Below, piece by piece: positions 1-12,699 of a DNA stretch of 64,000 bases (within the stretch, counting starts at the first letter, position 1; every line of letters begins with the position of its first letter). The notes beneath the pieces were generated by a model. The model saw nothing but the letters and a program-made list of their open reading frames with translations, did not search any database and was not told where the DNA came from. A program made the position numbers and the translations under genes. The stretch is taken from assembly GCF_954871325.1 (NCBI RefSeq), contig NC_088775.1, positions 37,177,561 through 37,241,560 on the forward strand, read 5' to 3'. This DNA comes from Gordionus sp. m RMFG-2023 (Eukaryota; Nematomorpha; Gordioida; Chordodea; Parachordodidae).

Positions 1-728
1 AAATATCGGATAGGGTCGATACCTGTAAAAACCCAATCCGATCTTTTTACTTTTATTTTTTTTTGTTATTTTATGTTATGTATATTTATTTTACCTTATT
101 ATAATATTTTCTAAATAATTTTTTTTAAACAATGCAAATGCACAACACCCTCTAAATTTTATTTCTTTTTTAAAATAGATATATAGTATTTTAAAAGTTT
201 TTTATAAAAATAGTAAGGAACACCTAAAGTTTTATTTATTTTAAATCTTTTTTAATGATAACGCCAATTTTATTATTTATATTTTAATAAAAGAATTTTT
301 TAAATATGGTATCTGAATTATGGAAATATTTTACAAAAGACAAAGATAATTTTGCAAAATGCGTTATCTGTGGAATCATCTGAGTCTGCCTTCAGTACGG
401 TAGGGGATATATATATAGTCCATATCGTAGATGCTTATAGCCAGAAAATCTAGAGGCTCTCATATTTATTTTAAAAAATTAATATATTATAATTTTATAT
501 ATTAAATATTACAATTTTATAATTCATACCAACATAAAATGGATATAATATTAAATATTTTTTTTAATTATAGTCTTAATTGTAGAAATAAAAAAATTAA
601 TTGAATTCATAATTCAATTTTTGGATAAAAAATATTGATTTCTCAATTACATTTGGTTCAATGGGGGATGGCGAAAAATCAGTATAAATATTGGATCGGT
701 GAAAAATATGTGGATCGATACAGCCCTA
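1..728 (+). mobile_element. Internally deleted hAT DNA transposon, possibly cut by the window edge
   Basis: A reading frame from the ATG at 306 begins with a BED-type zinc-finger start (WKYFTKDKDN then CVICG). From 373, in another frame, it runs straight into the C-terminal hAT dimerisation motif (SESAFSTVGDI, then PENLEALIFIL near 441-470). The RNase H-like catalytic core that should separate them is absent. The junction lies near 373-383 and shifts the frame by one. The right end reads as a terminal repeat, tcgatacagccct at about 714-727, and ATCGAT-type words recur at 20 and 690-715. The left end is not convincingly seen. It is non-coding or at best a short relic. Family assignment is secure from the two motifs; exact ends are not. 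Confidence 0.7.
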
Positions 729-1125
729 CTGTTTGCCACATTTCATTCATATTCATATGATCATTTACTAATTCTATTTTGAAATCAACAAAGCTCGTTC
801 TTTCATAATTTTTTAAGGATTAAGTAAATTGGGGTATCATTGCTCTGAACATCCAAAAGTCTCTGCATGGTTCTGATCAGATCCAATTTATTTTATGAAT
901 CATGAATAAATGAACCTATATTTCGATGAGAGATGATTTATATTATCACTTAAGATATACTTACACTTTTTATTTTAGAAGACTTTAGGTTTATATTTAT
1001 TGATTAATGATAGATACTGCCAAGTCAACGTATAGCAATTTTCTAAATACCACCTTAATTTGCTAAATACCGATCAAATTTTATTAAAATGTAATAGGAC
1101 ACTTATTATTTAACATATATTATAA
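729..1125. other. AT-rich stretch without a recognised gene
   Basis: No open frame with family similarity and no repeat structure was recognised here. Confidence 0.5.
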
Positions 1126-1129
1126 TGGA

Positions 1130-1285
1130 ATCACGTGGTCGAGTCCGGTCTTCTATGTATCATCCCCGAATGACAGAACCACAAAGTTGAATTAATAAAA
1201 ATACATGATATTTGCTGGGATTAAAAAAGATAGGGTTGGTATGTGACGCTCTTCCGACTAGGCCACAGACGCTTTCCAAAAATCA
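1130..1285 (-). repeat. Possible tRNA-derived SINE fragment
   Basis: Read on the minus strand from about 1278, the sequence TGGCCTAGTCGGAAGAGC resembles a tRNA D-arm and Pol III A box, with one extra base relative to the usual consensus. A convincing B box (GGTTCRANTCC) at the right distance is missing, although a plus-strand GGTCGAGTCC occurs at about 1138-1147. Read as a degraded tRNA-related element; chance similarity is possible. Confidence 0.3.
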
Positions 1286-2203
1286 CGATTTTTCAAATAT
1301 ATATTATAAATAAATTTGGTAGTACCTAACCAAACTAGGAGCTAGCCAATAGGTGAATCAAATATTTCGCTTCATTTAATGATGAATGATTAAAAATTTG
1401 CCTAGTTTAGGAGGTATGAACTAAAATTTTAGTATTATTATGTTATGATGAGGGGAGGTTCCCAAATTTTCCATTATTCAGAAAAAACGTTAATACAGAA
1501 ATTAGTACATTCAATATGAATAAATAATTATGTAAGGCAATAATAAATTGCCCACAAGCTATGCAATCTAAAATAAGGTGTGCATAAATCATCTAACATT
1601 TTACAAATAAAGAGATAAAAAAAATTAGGGAAAGTCAAATTTCTGATTCATCATCAAAGGAGAAATGTCTGGTTAGCCAGTCATTCTTAACAGGTTTGTT
1701 ATTATAAATAACATGCCTTAATTGATTTAACATTTGTTTTAACAATCTTGATTCAACAACAAACATAATAAATAAAATAAAAATGAAGAACTATGGTAAC
1801 TGAATTAAAAACTCGGCTTAAATTATTTATAAAATTTAATATATAATAAAATAAAATATATTTTTCCCAAATTTTTTTTAAAAAAAAAATTAAGTAACGA
1901 GAATTGAAGCAAGTAACAAATGGCGTTTCTTTCTACAAAAAAAGCGCATTAATAAAGACATTACTTCTATCGAAGTTACTTTACAGCACTAGTTTTTGAA
2001 TATTAAAATTGAAAGTATAGGCTGGATAACAATATTAATGGTAGTGTTTTGCATATTTCGAAAAAAGATAGAAGCCCAATGTGCACTAAAAGCAAAGTTA
2101 TACCATATAAAGACCTGTGCCCAAAAAAAGACGCTCAAATTTATAATTATAACTCTTAGATTATCGAAATTCAAAAAAAAATATATCCATGTAAATTGCT
2201 AAC
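1286..2203. other. Mostly unassigned; one candidate minus-strand exon
   Basis: On the minus strand around 1757-1648 an open frame reads LLKQMLNQLRHVIYNN and ends NDWLTRHFSFDDESEI before a stop. It has a balanced, protein-like composition, unlike its surroundings, and could be the last exon of a host gene or a transposon relic. An open frame at 1989-2174 (minus) is hydrophobic and unrecognised. The rest is low-complexity AT-rich DNA. THOC2 should continue through or beyond this interval, but no further exon was identified with confidence. Confidence 0.3.
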
Positions 2204-5200
2204 TTTAAATATAAAGGGTTTAGGACAAATTGCAAATATTTGCATACGTGAGACATGATTTCTAAATCCATATACATGTAGAGGTGAGGATGGTTTTGAA
2301 TCATGTAATGCAAGTGGGGCCAGCCACCAAATTTTATCAAAGATCTGGCCATTTCTAATTTTTGGTTGATTGTGTTGTTTTCCTAAAAAAGGCAAGTATG
2401 AATTATTAATGCATAAACGTATGAATTATAAAATTGTTTTGTTACAATAGTTTGTGGTAAATTTGTGAGCAAAAAAGAATAATAAAATAAAAATTGGTTA
2501 ATTTTTTAGAATAAATCTATATATAAGAAGTTTAAATCAAAGATATTAACATTTGTGATGATGTTAAGATTTAGATTAGTGTTTGAGGATTGATTTGTAT
2601 TTTGGGAAGAAGCATCCAAAGAAGTAAATGAAGGAGGGTATGTCCATAACTCCAAGCCCGCCTTGTCTATACATGTATCTTGGTAATCTTCCAGTTCCTT
2701 AAGCCTCGTAGGGTTGAGCCGTTTTATGAAGCTTTTAATCTCGTTTACCCGTGCATCGGTGGAAAGCTGGAGGATTTTGTCGTCTGGCAATAACTTTAAA
2801 AAAATGTGAGTAAATTTAAAAATACTATGATCTGTGAAGAGGTGAATTGTATTAATCTTAACACATAATATAACCATTAATTAAATAATCTATAAATCAT
2901 TTTTATAATAAAAAAAAATAAGATTTAAATTTAAGCTAACAAATTCACAGATATTATAAATATACATGGGGATATATGTCGGCAACTTCCAGTATTCCAT
3001 TTATGATAAGTAAGGCTGTAACGTCATAAACGGCTTGTGGCGGATTTTGGTTTTTAATCTAAGGAGGTTAAATTATTTTAATATTTTTGTATGATGTAAT
3101 ATAAATTTATTTTTTCAGTGATTCTTTTTAAATTTCTAAATTGATAAAATTGGCTATCGTGTATTGTACCCTGTAATTATTAAAACGAAATGCCAGGAGT
3201 TGTATGATAACTTTGGGTTCATTCCAATAGTATTTTATGAGTTTGATGAAAAATATAAAGCAATCAGATTCCAAAAGCTTGTGAGAAAACACCTCTAAAA
3301 TTATGTCCAATACCCTGCAAGGATCTAGGTTGAAGTAACCTTTATAAATTAGTTATTTAAAGATAGGTTATTCTTTTTAAAATTTATTAGTAATAAAATA
3401 AAATTAATTACTTACAAAATAAACACCTCATCAAAAAAATATATATATTTTTGAAAATTTGTCTAATATGCCTAAATTTAATGAAATATTTTTAAATTTA
3501 GAGATTTAACCAGATCTTAAAGTTCCAATTATTATTTTTATATCTGATAAGATAATTATTTAAATAAATATCTATAAAATTAGGTTGGTGGGTGAGTTCT
3601 ATTCCTGTCATTCCAGAGTCAATCTCAGACATTTATGGCAATGTGAATTTGATCAGACATGTTTTCATGGTATGTTTGATTTTTATATATTTTAATGTGG
3701 GTTAAATCTTTTCGATCAACGATACAAGGGTTAGAAGGAATTAATAAGCAGTATTGGGAACAGAAATTTCCTGAAGTATGCAAGGGTAAAAAAAGGCCCA
3801 GTAGCAGAAAAATTCTGCTAAGGGCATAGAAAGAAGATGGCTCAGCAACATTAAGAAATTGATAGAAGGAAGTCATTATTAAACAAATGATAGATCAAAT
3901 CAATCAAGAGAAGTTCGTGATTATCCATCCTGAGACAATGAAAGAGATATCTTTGTCACAAAATAAGTTTAAAATCAGTATTTGGTTTTATGAAATGGAA
4001 TAAAACTGGCTTATCAGCTTTACAAGTTTATATTGTTTTATGTGGGGATATGATAGCCATAAATGACTAGTATTGCAATTTGTTTTTATTAGGGCTATGC
4101 CTATATTTTTGCCTATATTAAAATGACTCATTTATAAATGTACATATCTTAGAATTCGCAGATTGGCAGCTAATTTTTATGCATAACCATCTAGGAATAT
4201 TGATACAAAACTAAAACTTGTTTTAAAAAAACAAAATTATTTATGGAGGTGTCAGAATTGACCAGAGAATTTGTACTGGATAAAATCAAGAAATTTTCTT
4301 TTAAACTGATACACAACATATTCTTATTTCATTTGCCGATGATGACTTCATTAAAATATTTTCATTTGATAAATTATTTTAAAGTTTTATTAACATTCCA
4401 AGATGGTTATACATTAAAAATTTACTGCATACCTTGTAGCAATTCCAAGATATACACATTTATAACCATATAATTTTAATATCGGCAAAAATATATGCAC
4501 AACCCTAATTTTATTTTACTTTCATCTTATTAAATAATTACATTTAATTATTATGTGATAGATACATTTGATACGACCAATAAACTCTTCATTTTGTTTG
4601 GTATTTTAATATAAAATTTTTTAGATGAAATTTTTTGAAAATATAAGAACAATTTAAATTAAGTTGTTTAATAATTGTAATTAACATTATAAAAAATCAA
4701 TGATCTTACTCACACTATTGTTTTGGAATTAAGTGAATTATTAATACTCAAAGTTGGCGCTATAGATAGCTATAGTAGAAGTCAAATTCTGTCAAAAATA
4801 TTATAAATTTCTCTGTTTAAAAAAACTAATTAACATTATTATTATATAACTTTTAGTATTAAATAATATAAGTTATACATTCATGATGAATGGTTAAATA
4901 ATTGATAAAATGATATTTATTGTGGATAAACAATGCTGAGATGCACTGATCAATATTGGCAGTTAACTGACTTTTCAATTTTAATTCATACCAGTGACCA
5001 GAGTGTTACTGGCCTTTACAATCTAAGAGGGCTCAAAAAATTTAATTAAAAAAAATTCAAAATTTTGAGGGAGCTGAGCCCCTGCACACCTCCTAGTGAT
5101 GTTACTGCCTGTGATCAATACTCATAGATAAATCAACTTGAAAAATTATTATAATTTTTTTCCTCAACATTAAGCCAATAATGAATAATAAACCAAAATT

Positions 5201-6767
5201 GTAAATCAATAATATAGAAGGTGAAGTTATTTTTTTCTACTGTTAATTGATTCTAATTTTATAAATTAACTAAAAATGAAAAAGTTGATAAAAATAAGAA
5301 AGATAAATTTTTTTGATATTGGTGTCAGTTTTAATATAGACACATGGTATTCATCTTTAAAATAAGTATAATCAACAAATTTTTAATATCTTGATCTTGT
5401 GTTAGATTAATTTTTTTGATCCTTGTCTTAATTTTATTAAATAAAATATTTATTCACAAATTATAAATAAGAGTTGTTAGTTTGCAAAATTTTTATATGG
5501 AATACAATACTGAACCCAGATTCAGCCAGGCATTAGGAAAATAATTAAGATCTGAACCAGTAGTAGTGAAAATGGATCCAATTATAAATATAAAGTAAGC
5601 TTATTATTTTATATATTTTAAGAAAGTAGAATTTAAATTGAAAGTTTATATAATGGAATGTGCATATTCTTCAAGAATGGCCAACCCCATGTGGTTTGAC
5701 CATATATAATGAGCACACTTTAATAAAGATTAGATAAACAATGATATTACCTATGAGTTGCGATACAATTTCTTTTGTCTTATTTAAGGAGATTCCTCTG
5801 TCTGGATGATATTGCAAGAGTTGGGAAATAAGTTTGGCATATCCTTCACTTTCCTCGCGCAATAAATTGAATTTTTGTTGCTTGTAACTTTTGTGTAGTG
5901 GAATATAAGAATACAATAAATATTATACATAATTTAACTTTTAAAAAATTGAAATTCATTCCTAATCTTAATATTATATAAGAGGTTGGTATTTGACAGA
6001 TAAAAAAAATTGCAAATTTATAAGTGCTTTGACAGCAAAGGTTGTTATTTGTTGTATTAATTGTATAATTAATTTAATATAAAAAATAAATAAAATAAAG
6101 AAAGGAGCTTTTAAGAAAAAATCTATCAAATAAGTTATAGAAATAAATTATTCATTTATCAAAAATTAAATGAAAATTTATTTCAACAATATATAAAAAA
6201 ATAATTTAAGGGAAATTTTTATAATTATGTCAAAATTATTACAATAATTTGGTTTTCATGCGAACAGTTTTTTGATGATATAATTTAGTTGAGGGTATGA
6301 AATGAGCTTGTTCCAAAGCCTCTAAATCAAGTTGACTTAATATGGTTTGAGTGGGTATTATGTTATTCTTTAATCAAAAACGTTAATATAGAAAAATTGA
6401 ATTTTGTTAAAAGTATCATTTTTAAATTATTATAGAAAAAAGTTTTACAGCTTAATATAAATAATATTATTACCTTTAATGAAGAAAGTAGAATAGCAAA
6501 TTTAGATAATTTATCTTTGCACTCTGAAGTTTGAATTTCTATATCTATAATTTTTTAAGAAAAAGATATTCTTAATATAAATATACCTATTAAGGATAAT
6601 AAATCTGTAAATATGTTCTTATTGTCTTCTTTTTCATCCTGTAATTATAAATAAAGTAGAACTAAATTTATTTTTATATTAAACTATTAATTTTTTTATT
6701 TTCAATTTCCCTTCATCCAAAGTAACTTCTCCATCCAGATATTTCTCAACAACATCGTACATGTCAT
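2204..6767 (-). CDS. THOC2: THO complex subunit 2, N-terminal part (nine exons, partial)
   Basis: THOC2 is the scaffold of the nuclear THO/TREX complex, which couples transcription to mRNA export. Exons in transcript order: 6767-6685, 6638-6587, 6544-6474, 6367-6243, 5887-5751, 3339-3170, 3058-2966, 2793-2551, 2382-2204. All junctions are GT-AG and keep phase, giving about 384 codons. Diagnostic runs are TKLF/YKQQKFNLLREESEGY across the 6243/5887 junction, YFNLDPCRVLDIILEVF at 3339, and INQKLEMARSLIKFGGW in the last exon. They align in order with animal THOC2 from roughly residue 70 to 440. The first coding exon(s) and everything after 2204 are not seen; the human protein is about 1,590 residues. 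Introns are 46, 42, 106, 355, 2411, 111, 172 and 168 bp. The least certain borders are the first exon's 3' end and the donor at 2203. No stop or frameshift was noticed, so the gene is probably live. Confidence 0.88.
3340..5750 (-). other. Long THOC2 intron with a probable small hAT-like MITE
   Basis: This 2.4-kb intron separates the exon ending LIG from the one starting YFNLDP. At about 4991-5112 lies a roughly 120-bp patch richer in GC than its surroundings. It begins CAGTGACCAGAGTGTTACTG and ends in the inverted relative CCTCCTAGTGATGTTACTG, as in small non-autonomous hAT elements. No clean 8-bp target duplication was found. Open frames at 3625-3876 and 4243-4473 show no family similarity. 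The remainder is featureless AT-rich DNA. Confidence 0.45.
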
Positions 6768-7159
6768 CTAAGATAATTATAATATTTTTAAATAAAACAA
6801 AATTTTATACATCTGCAAAGATCAGTTTCATTATTTTTGCTTTCGATCATATTACCAATCATTTTAGATTCAAAAAACGTCCATGTTATGTCAATATTTC
6901 GAATGCTAAAATAGCCCAAAATTTTCTATACCCTTTTTGGTTCGTGAGTCTTGTAGATTCCAATTATAGGTTTATAAGAAAAATTATAATTTAAATGTAA
7001 AAAATTAAGCCACTATAATCAGATATTATATTTATTCTGGCATTGGCGGCATTAATTTTTAGTCAGATATTTAGATTTATCGAAATCTGAAGTAATAACT
7101 AATAGGACTTTTTTTAAATTTTATCGTCTTATTTCATTAGTACAAATATAATTATTTAA
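6768..7159. other. Unassigned interval upstream of the visible THOC2 exons
   Basis: The missing THOC2 start exon could lie here or beyond the LINE at 7.4-10.2 kb, but no frame resembling the N terminus was recognised. The open frame at 6761-6994 on the plus strand overlaps the THOC2 exon start on the opposite strand and looks like chance. Confidence 0.35.
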
Positions 7160-7379
7160 AGTCATAGGATTTGCTCTAGGTTAAGATTAAGAGTAATAGC
7201 TTTGACATGGAGAACAGATGAGGTAGAGGACCTAAAATAAAAATGCACAGAACTTTCGACATATGTCAATATAGATCCATTCTTTTTTAGAGTGGTTAGG
7301 GTATAGATAGGTCTTAAGGACTGGTAAGACGTTTTATTTTTTCTATCCAAACAAGAAAATTCTTCCAATAAACCTTAAA

Positions 7380-10215
7380 ATGTCTTTTAAAAACACACTC
7401 GAAATCTACTCATTCAATATTCCAGGATTTTTAAGAAAAATAACCATTTTAAGAAAATTTATGGAACAAAAAAAATGAAAATAATCATGACCCAAGAAAC
7501 AATGATTAACAACAACATAATCAAAAAATTAAGAGGATACACCATTTTCACTTCAGACACCTCCAACAATAGAAATGGTTTATCATTCACTATAAGCGAT
7601 GACTTTCTAAAATCGACCAAAAATTTCAATCCAGTCAACGACAGAATATCATCCATTACACTCAGTAGCAAAGGAAAACAAATCCATCTAATAAACGTAT
7701 ATGCACCCGCAAAACTAAATGAATATCCCAAATTTATAACTGAACTAAAAAACCATATTAGACATATAAACAAAAATCATATTATCATAATTGTCGGTGA
7801 TCTAAACATGAAAAGGCAATTAAATAACAAACATTCATATAGGTAACGCTACATTAAATCAAAAAACAAATGATAATGCTAAAAAAATTATTGAAATCTG
7901 TAAACTCTTCAATTTAAAAATTATAAATTCTTTTTTTTAAACAAAAAAACAATAATTATTTTACTAACTTTAAACACAACTCTTCTTATAAATTTCAACT
8001 AGATTTTTTTATGACAAGCATAAAAATGAGTTTTTACATAAAAAATATTAACATTCTTAACAATATTGATTTTCTATCTGACCACAGATCACTATTTCTT
8101 ACTTTAATTATCAAACCAAAATTATTACATAACCTCATAAAATCCAAAAATTACACACTTTCAACCCCAAAAAAATATAACATCAATAACTTAAACCTAC
8201 CCACTCAATTCACCAATTTTCATAATAATTTAAAACAAATAAATAATAATGACTCATGGTCAAATATTTCTAATTCAATTGTAAAAGCCGCAAATTCAAG
8301 TTTAAATATCAAAACCCAATATCCAGAATGGATTAGCCCAGTCACATCATCTTATCAATTTATTACCAAATAAAAATTTTAAAAAAATAAAAATAAATAT
8401 ATAAAAAATAAATATATAAAAAATAAATATATAAAAAATCTCTTTAATAAAATCAAACAATCTATAATAAAAGATAAAAGAAAATATATTTACAATAAAT
8501 TAAACCAAATACAAAATTTTAAAAATAAAAACGATCTTTATAATGCTTTTAAAAATTTAAATTTCTTAACATATTCCAATGATAAAAAAATTAATAACCT
8601 AAAAATCAGCCAATTCACTATAAACAACCCACAAGACCAACTTACCAATTTCATCGATCACTACAGAAATATTAACTGTAAAATCCCTTTTATTAAATCT
8701 CTAACCTTACAACAATTAAACTCACATCTTCCTTTTCCTTTAAAACATAAAGACATCATTAATTCTATCAACAAACTAAAAAATCATATATCTATGTATG
8801 TCCGATAACATATCAAATGAAATTCTAAAAAAATTCCCCACTACAACTTCTAAAATCCTCTTCCCAACACAAAATCTGGGAAAAAACACAAGTACCACCA
8901 GAAATATGTAAATCAACTATTATCAATCTTCCAAAAATCCCTTTTCCAAACTACCTAGTGACTATAGAGGCATAACACTCACCTCATCTATTTACAAAAT
9001 TTTAACCAATTTCCTATATAACCTAATAATAAAAAACATTGACAATAACACAAATGGTAGTATTGCATCCTTCCGTAAAGGAAGAAATACAATAGAACTA
9101 AGCTCAGCCCTAAAAATTAGACTTGAGAAAGCTAATTTTCATAAATATAACCTATATATCAAAATCATTGATATTTCAAAAGCATTTGACTCAGTACGCC
9201 ATACTTCAATTTGGGACACCCTCTTCAAATATAAAATTAATAATCACATTATTAAAATTATAATGAACATTTGCGAAAATAGTTTAACTATTATCAAACA
9301 CAATAGACTAATTTCTCCTTCTTTCAAACAAAAAATCTGTATAAAAGATTGCATCCTATCACCTCCCATCTTTAATTTACTAATAAATAATATTATAGAC
9401 ACCTACAATTTACAAAACGTCGACTGGCTATGCTATGCAGACGACATATGCATCATCACCGAAGATTTTAATAACATCCAAAATATTTTAACATCCATTG
9501 CAATTAAAATGGAAAATATGAATCTAAAAATTAATTTCAAAAAGACCAAAATTCTATCAAACTCAAACACCCATCAAAATATTTTATTCAATAATAATAT
9601 ATTACAATTTACAAATTGTCACAAATATTTAGGTGTTACAATCGACAACAAAGGTAAAACAAAAGCCAACTTATCCTCTAAATTATCCATAATTAAAAAA
9701 ATATATTATTCACTCAATAAATTATGGAACTCAAATATAATTTCAAAAAAATTTTAAATTCATATCTTCAAAATCTATATAGTATCATCTCTAACCTATG
9801 GTAATGAATTGAAACATGGGATAACATCATATCAAACCTAAATAAACCCCAAATTTTTATCAATAAATGTCTTAGAAATATCCTCAATATCAAATATCCC
9901 ATTATTATATCTAACGCAAATCTTTGGCAACTTTGTCACATCCTTCCATTAAACAACTTATTAAATTATATAAAAATAGAATTATTATGTCACACCCTAA
10001 GACATAACCATACTAGTACAATTACTAAAGCTTTAAAACACAAATCAAAATGTTATAAAAAGAATATTTTAACAATACTAAAACTTGGTATGGCCAAGCC
10101 ATACACATTTTATTAAAGAATGATGTCAACAGCCTTTTCCTAATTAATATCTCTCATAACAAAAAACAATTAAAAAAATGGCTAAATCAAGCCGCCTTAA
10201 TCTTAAAAATATAAA
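7380..10215 (+). mobile_element. Decayed RTE-like non-LTR retrotransposon (LINE), second family
   Basis: Pieces of one endonuclease-reverse transcriptase protein occur in order. The AP-endonuclease starts at 7380 (IYSFNIPGF), with TQET at about 7490, INVYAPAKL near 7690, GDLN near 7795 and the terminal SDHRSL near 8080. The reverse transcriptase follows: DISKAFDSV near 9170, the catalytic YADD near 9437, KYLGVTIDNKGK near 9625. A C-terminal NKCLRNILNIKYP region lies near 9865. The open segments 7475-7846, 8011-8373 and 9263-9757 are separated by frameshifts and stops. One frameshift lies in an eight-A run at about 7467-7475, and a stop falls at 7844-7846. Coding is A-rich on the plus strand. 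The C-terminal pattern resembles RTE-type elements, but clade placement needs a tree. It is inactive. Confidence 0.85.
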
Positions 10216-10510
10216 TTAAATAAATAAATAAAATACATATATTTTTCCCATATTTATATCAATAACACTAATATCTCCCATTTATTTATTTTCCCTACTT
10301 ATTCTTTACTACTATCATTTCAGTGGATCCTAACTTATCCACGAGAGGTACCATCATTCCTCTTTAATTAAATGGGCCCTGACAGTAGGGTAAATTACTG
10401 TCAAAAAAAAATCTTTTAGTCGATCCTCGCTTATCCACGAGAGGTACCATCATTCCTCTTTAATTAAATGAGCCCTGACAGTAGGGTAAATAACTACCAA
10501 ACAGTTGATG
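10216..10510 (+). repeat. Tandemly duplicated unit after the LINE, about 100 bp
   Basis: The word TATCCACGAGAGGTACCATC occurs twice, near 10335 and 10432, each followed by CCCTGACAGTAGGGTAAAT. This gives two near-identical units of roughly 100 bp directly after the last LINE coding sequence. It could be part of the element's 3' untranslated region. CTGACAGTAGGGTAAATTACTGTCA forms a short imperfect hairpin within it. Confidence 0.7.
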
Positions 10511-11640
10511 CAAATCCACTGCACTGGATACGCTCTCTTTTGGATGGTGGAAGCCACTTAATTGTGTGTTTCCCCAGTGAAGGACAAGACCGGACAAGGA
10601 CTGGTGAGGTAAAGGATTCAAAATAAAAATGTACACATAGTTCTGAAAAGTGTCAATTCTAATCTATCATTTATTATAGAATGTAACCCTAAATATAGCA
10701 CGGTTACTCTGCAATAGTAAACATGATCAAATTTAATTCAACAAACAACCCGTCCTTTTATAGCTTATTTTGTCGTCGATTATGTGGCAAATATTCTTAG
10801 CCAATCATAACATCATAAACCAGGCGGGATCGTTATGTGTCATTTTACCACTCAGGTGTTTTAGAACTGTCTCAACCCTAGTGTTGTTAAAACCCCGATT
10901 CGGGTTGATTTAAAAAAAACGGCTCGATTAAGATTATAACCAAAATAACATTATGTAAGCCTAAAAATTTTACACATAGCGGGCAAAAATGCTTGGACAT
11001 CTATTTGCTACTTAGCTACTTTATATAAATATCAATGAGGTAAAAAATGGGGTTATATAAAATAATAGCTTTTAGTCGAAAAAAATAAAAGTGATTACTT
11101 ATTTATCACTTTCGAAATTTGTATGGTTACTTTATTGGGATAACAAATGAAGAAAGCAATTAATTAATTAAATATATTGTAAGCACAATAATCAGAATAA
11201 AAACAATAATTTGGGTTCGGTTCAGATTAAGCCTTATAATTTTATGAAGGCTTTGATTTGGTTTGGAAATATTTAATGTAGGTTTGTAAAGGTTAAGTAT
11301 TTTTTTAAACTGAGTATTCCCAGATATAGCCAAAGTTGGGGCGGTATCGCGTATATCTTGATACCAAAAATAAAAGAGGATTCTTTCTTCTTTTTTTTCT
11401 TTCTTTCTTCTTACATAAATAAAACATATTTTAAAAAAAATTTGAGGTACAACACTATTTTGTCTTCTAAAGCCCTGGTTAAACAATATTTAACTTTGAA
11501 AACCTTGTTAATAGGTCAAATAGGCTTATAAAAAAATAGTATTTTTAATTGTTCATATCTTTTTAATTACTTTTATAAAATTTATAAAAAAAAAATTTTA
11601 ATATATAATTATAATATACACCCTATATAAACTTATATTA
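10511..11640. other. Unassigned; short sequence shared with 7.2 kb and a hAT-like terminus
   Basis: At 10604-10640 the sequence (AAAATAAAAATGTACA and neighbours) is a relative of 7214-7250, just upstream of the LINE, suggesting both belong to the same repeat family. At about 10878 TAGTGTTGTTAAAACC resembles a hAT terminal repeat and the right end of the MITE at 34464, but a partner end was not found. The minus-strand open frame at 11160-11486 has no recognisable similarity. Confidence 0.4.
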
Positions 11641-11652
11641 AGTGATATGAAT

Positions 11653-11965
11653 TAGAGATCTTCAAAAGTAAGCCAGGCCCGTACCCCGGCCAGGTAGCTT
11701 TTTTTAAAAAAAATCGGGTTCTAGCTGGATCGGACCCAATTTTTTTTATTAAAATTCAGACCAGATCGGGTCTTGGAAAATTTTTTAAATATAATTAATC
11801 AATTGGCGCTAATATTTTTTTTGTAAAATAAAAATATTTCAATTTATTAAAAGAAAGAGAAACTAGACCCCATATGACATATATCTTTTATTTTGGATAT
11901 TTCAGCTTTTTACACAAGGCGCCAACATTTTTTATTTATAAAATAAAAATATTTAATTCATATCA
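11653..11965. mobile_element. Small non-autonomous hAT-like element, related to the copy at 53.14 kb
   Basis: It shares its left end (TTAGAGATCT followed by AAAAGTA and a GGCCCG-rich stretch) and an internal block (GAAACTAGACCCCATATGAC, then ATATCTTTTATTTTG) with 53143-53600. No transposase coding is visible. The right end and target duplication were not resolved. Confidence 0.5.
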
Positions 11966-12660
11966 AGCACGTTGGTCATGAACCTGCCTAAAGTGAGCGA
12001 ACGTGAATTACATGGAGGCACGCCCTCCAGATAATTAAGCCGATTTTTTTCTCAAATATACCAACAAACTTTGCAACTCAGATGTGTTTTGTCTAAAATG
12101 AGTGGAACTGCACCCTGTCAAATTTAGTAGTTGAGTTCAGTATAGTTATGAGTGTATAGGAGAAAAGGTAAGAAGTAAAAGAGAGAAAAAAGAAAACTAT
12201 TTCTAGTTATTACTTAATTAGCTAGGTTTTAGATGTTGAGAAATTTTATAAATTGATTACATATTATGTAATCAGTCTAGGTATGATATACAAAAACTTA
12301 TTTAATTTTTGTTTAAGTGTTTTAAGTATTTATAATTAGTATTTAATGATTATTTAGTAATTTTCCTATAATCCGTAAAAGACATATAGGTTAATATAGG
12401 TTATCTTACTTAGTATTTTAGTCCTATAATAGCATGATGGTAAATCTAAATTTCTATTATAAAATATCTTTTCTTAAAATAACTTCCTCTCAATCAGTTC
12501 TCATTTATATAGAGCAATATCATTTAGTAACTTCCTCTAAACAGTTATTATTTATATAGAAGCTGGATATCATTTATTATATATTAGCAGTTAAAGAATA
12601 TTGGAGAGCTTTTCTTAAAAAATATTATTAGAGACAACGATCGATAAAGATATTTTTTTT
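11966..12660. other. No gene recognised
   Basis: AT-rich sequence without family similarity. It may include the 3' untranslated part of the minus-strand LINE fragment that follows. Confidence 0.4.
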
Positions 12661-12699
12661 AAAAAAAATAGATATATGATTATCTTCCTAAAAAATCAG

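Noticed and set aside
1989-2174. 61-codon hydrophobic frame as a THOC2 exon or membrane protein
   Set aside because: It does not align with the THOC2 region expected after the last recognised exon, and its hydrophobicity is typical of AT-rich noise.
11160-11486. 108-codon minus-strand frame as a gene
   Set aside because: It has no family similarity or splice context, and it includes a simple TTTCTTTC tract translated as a lysine/glutamate run.
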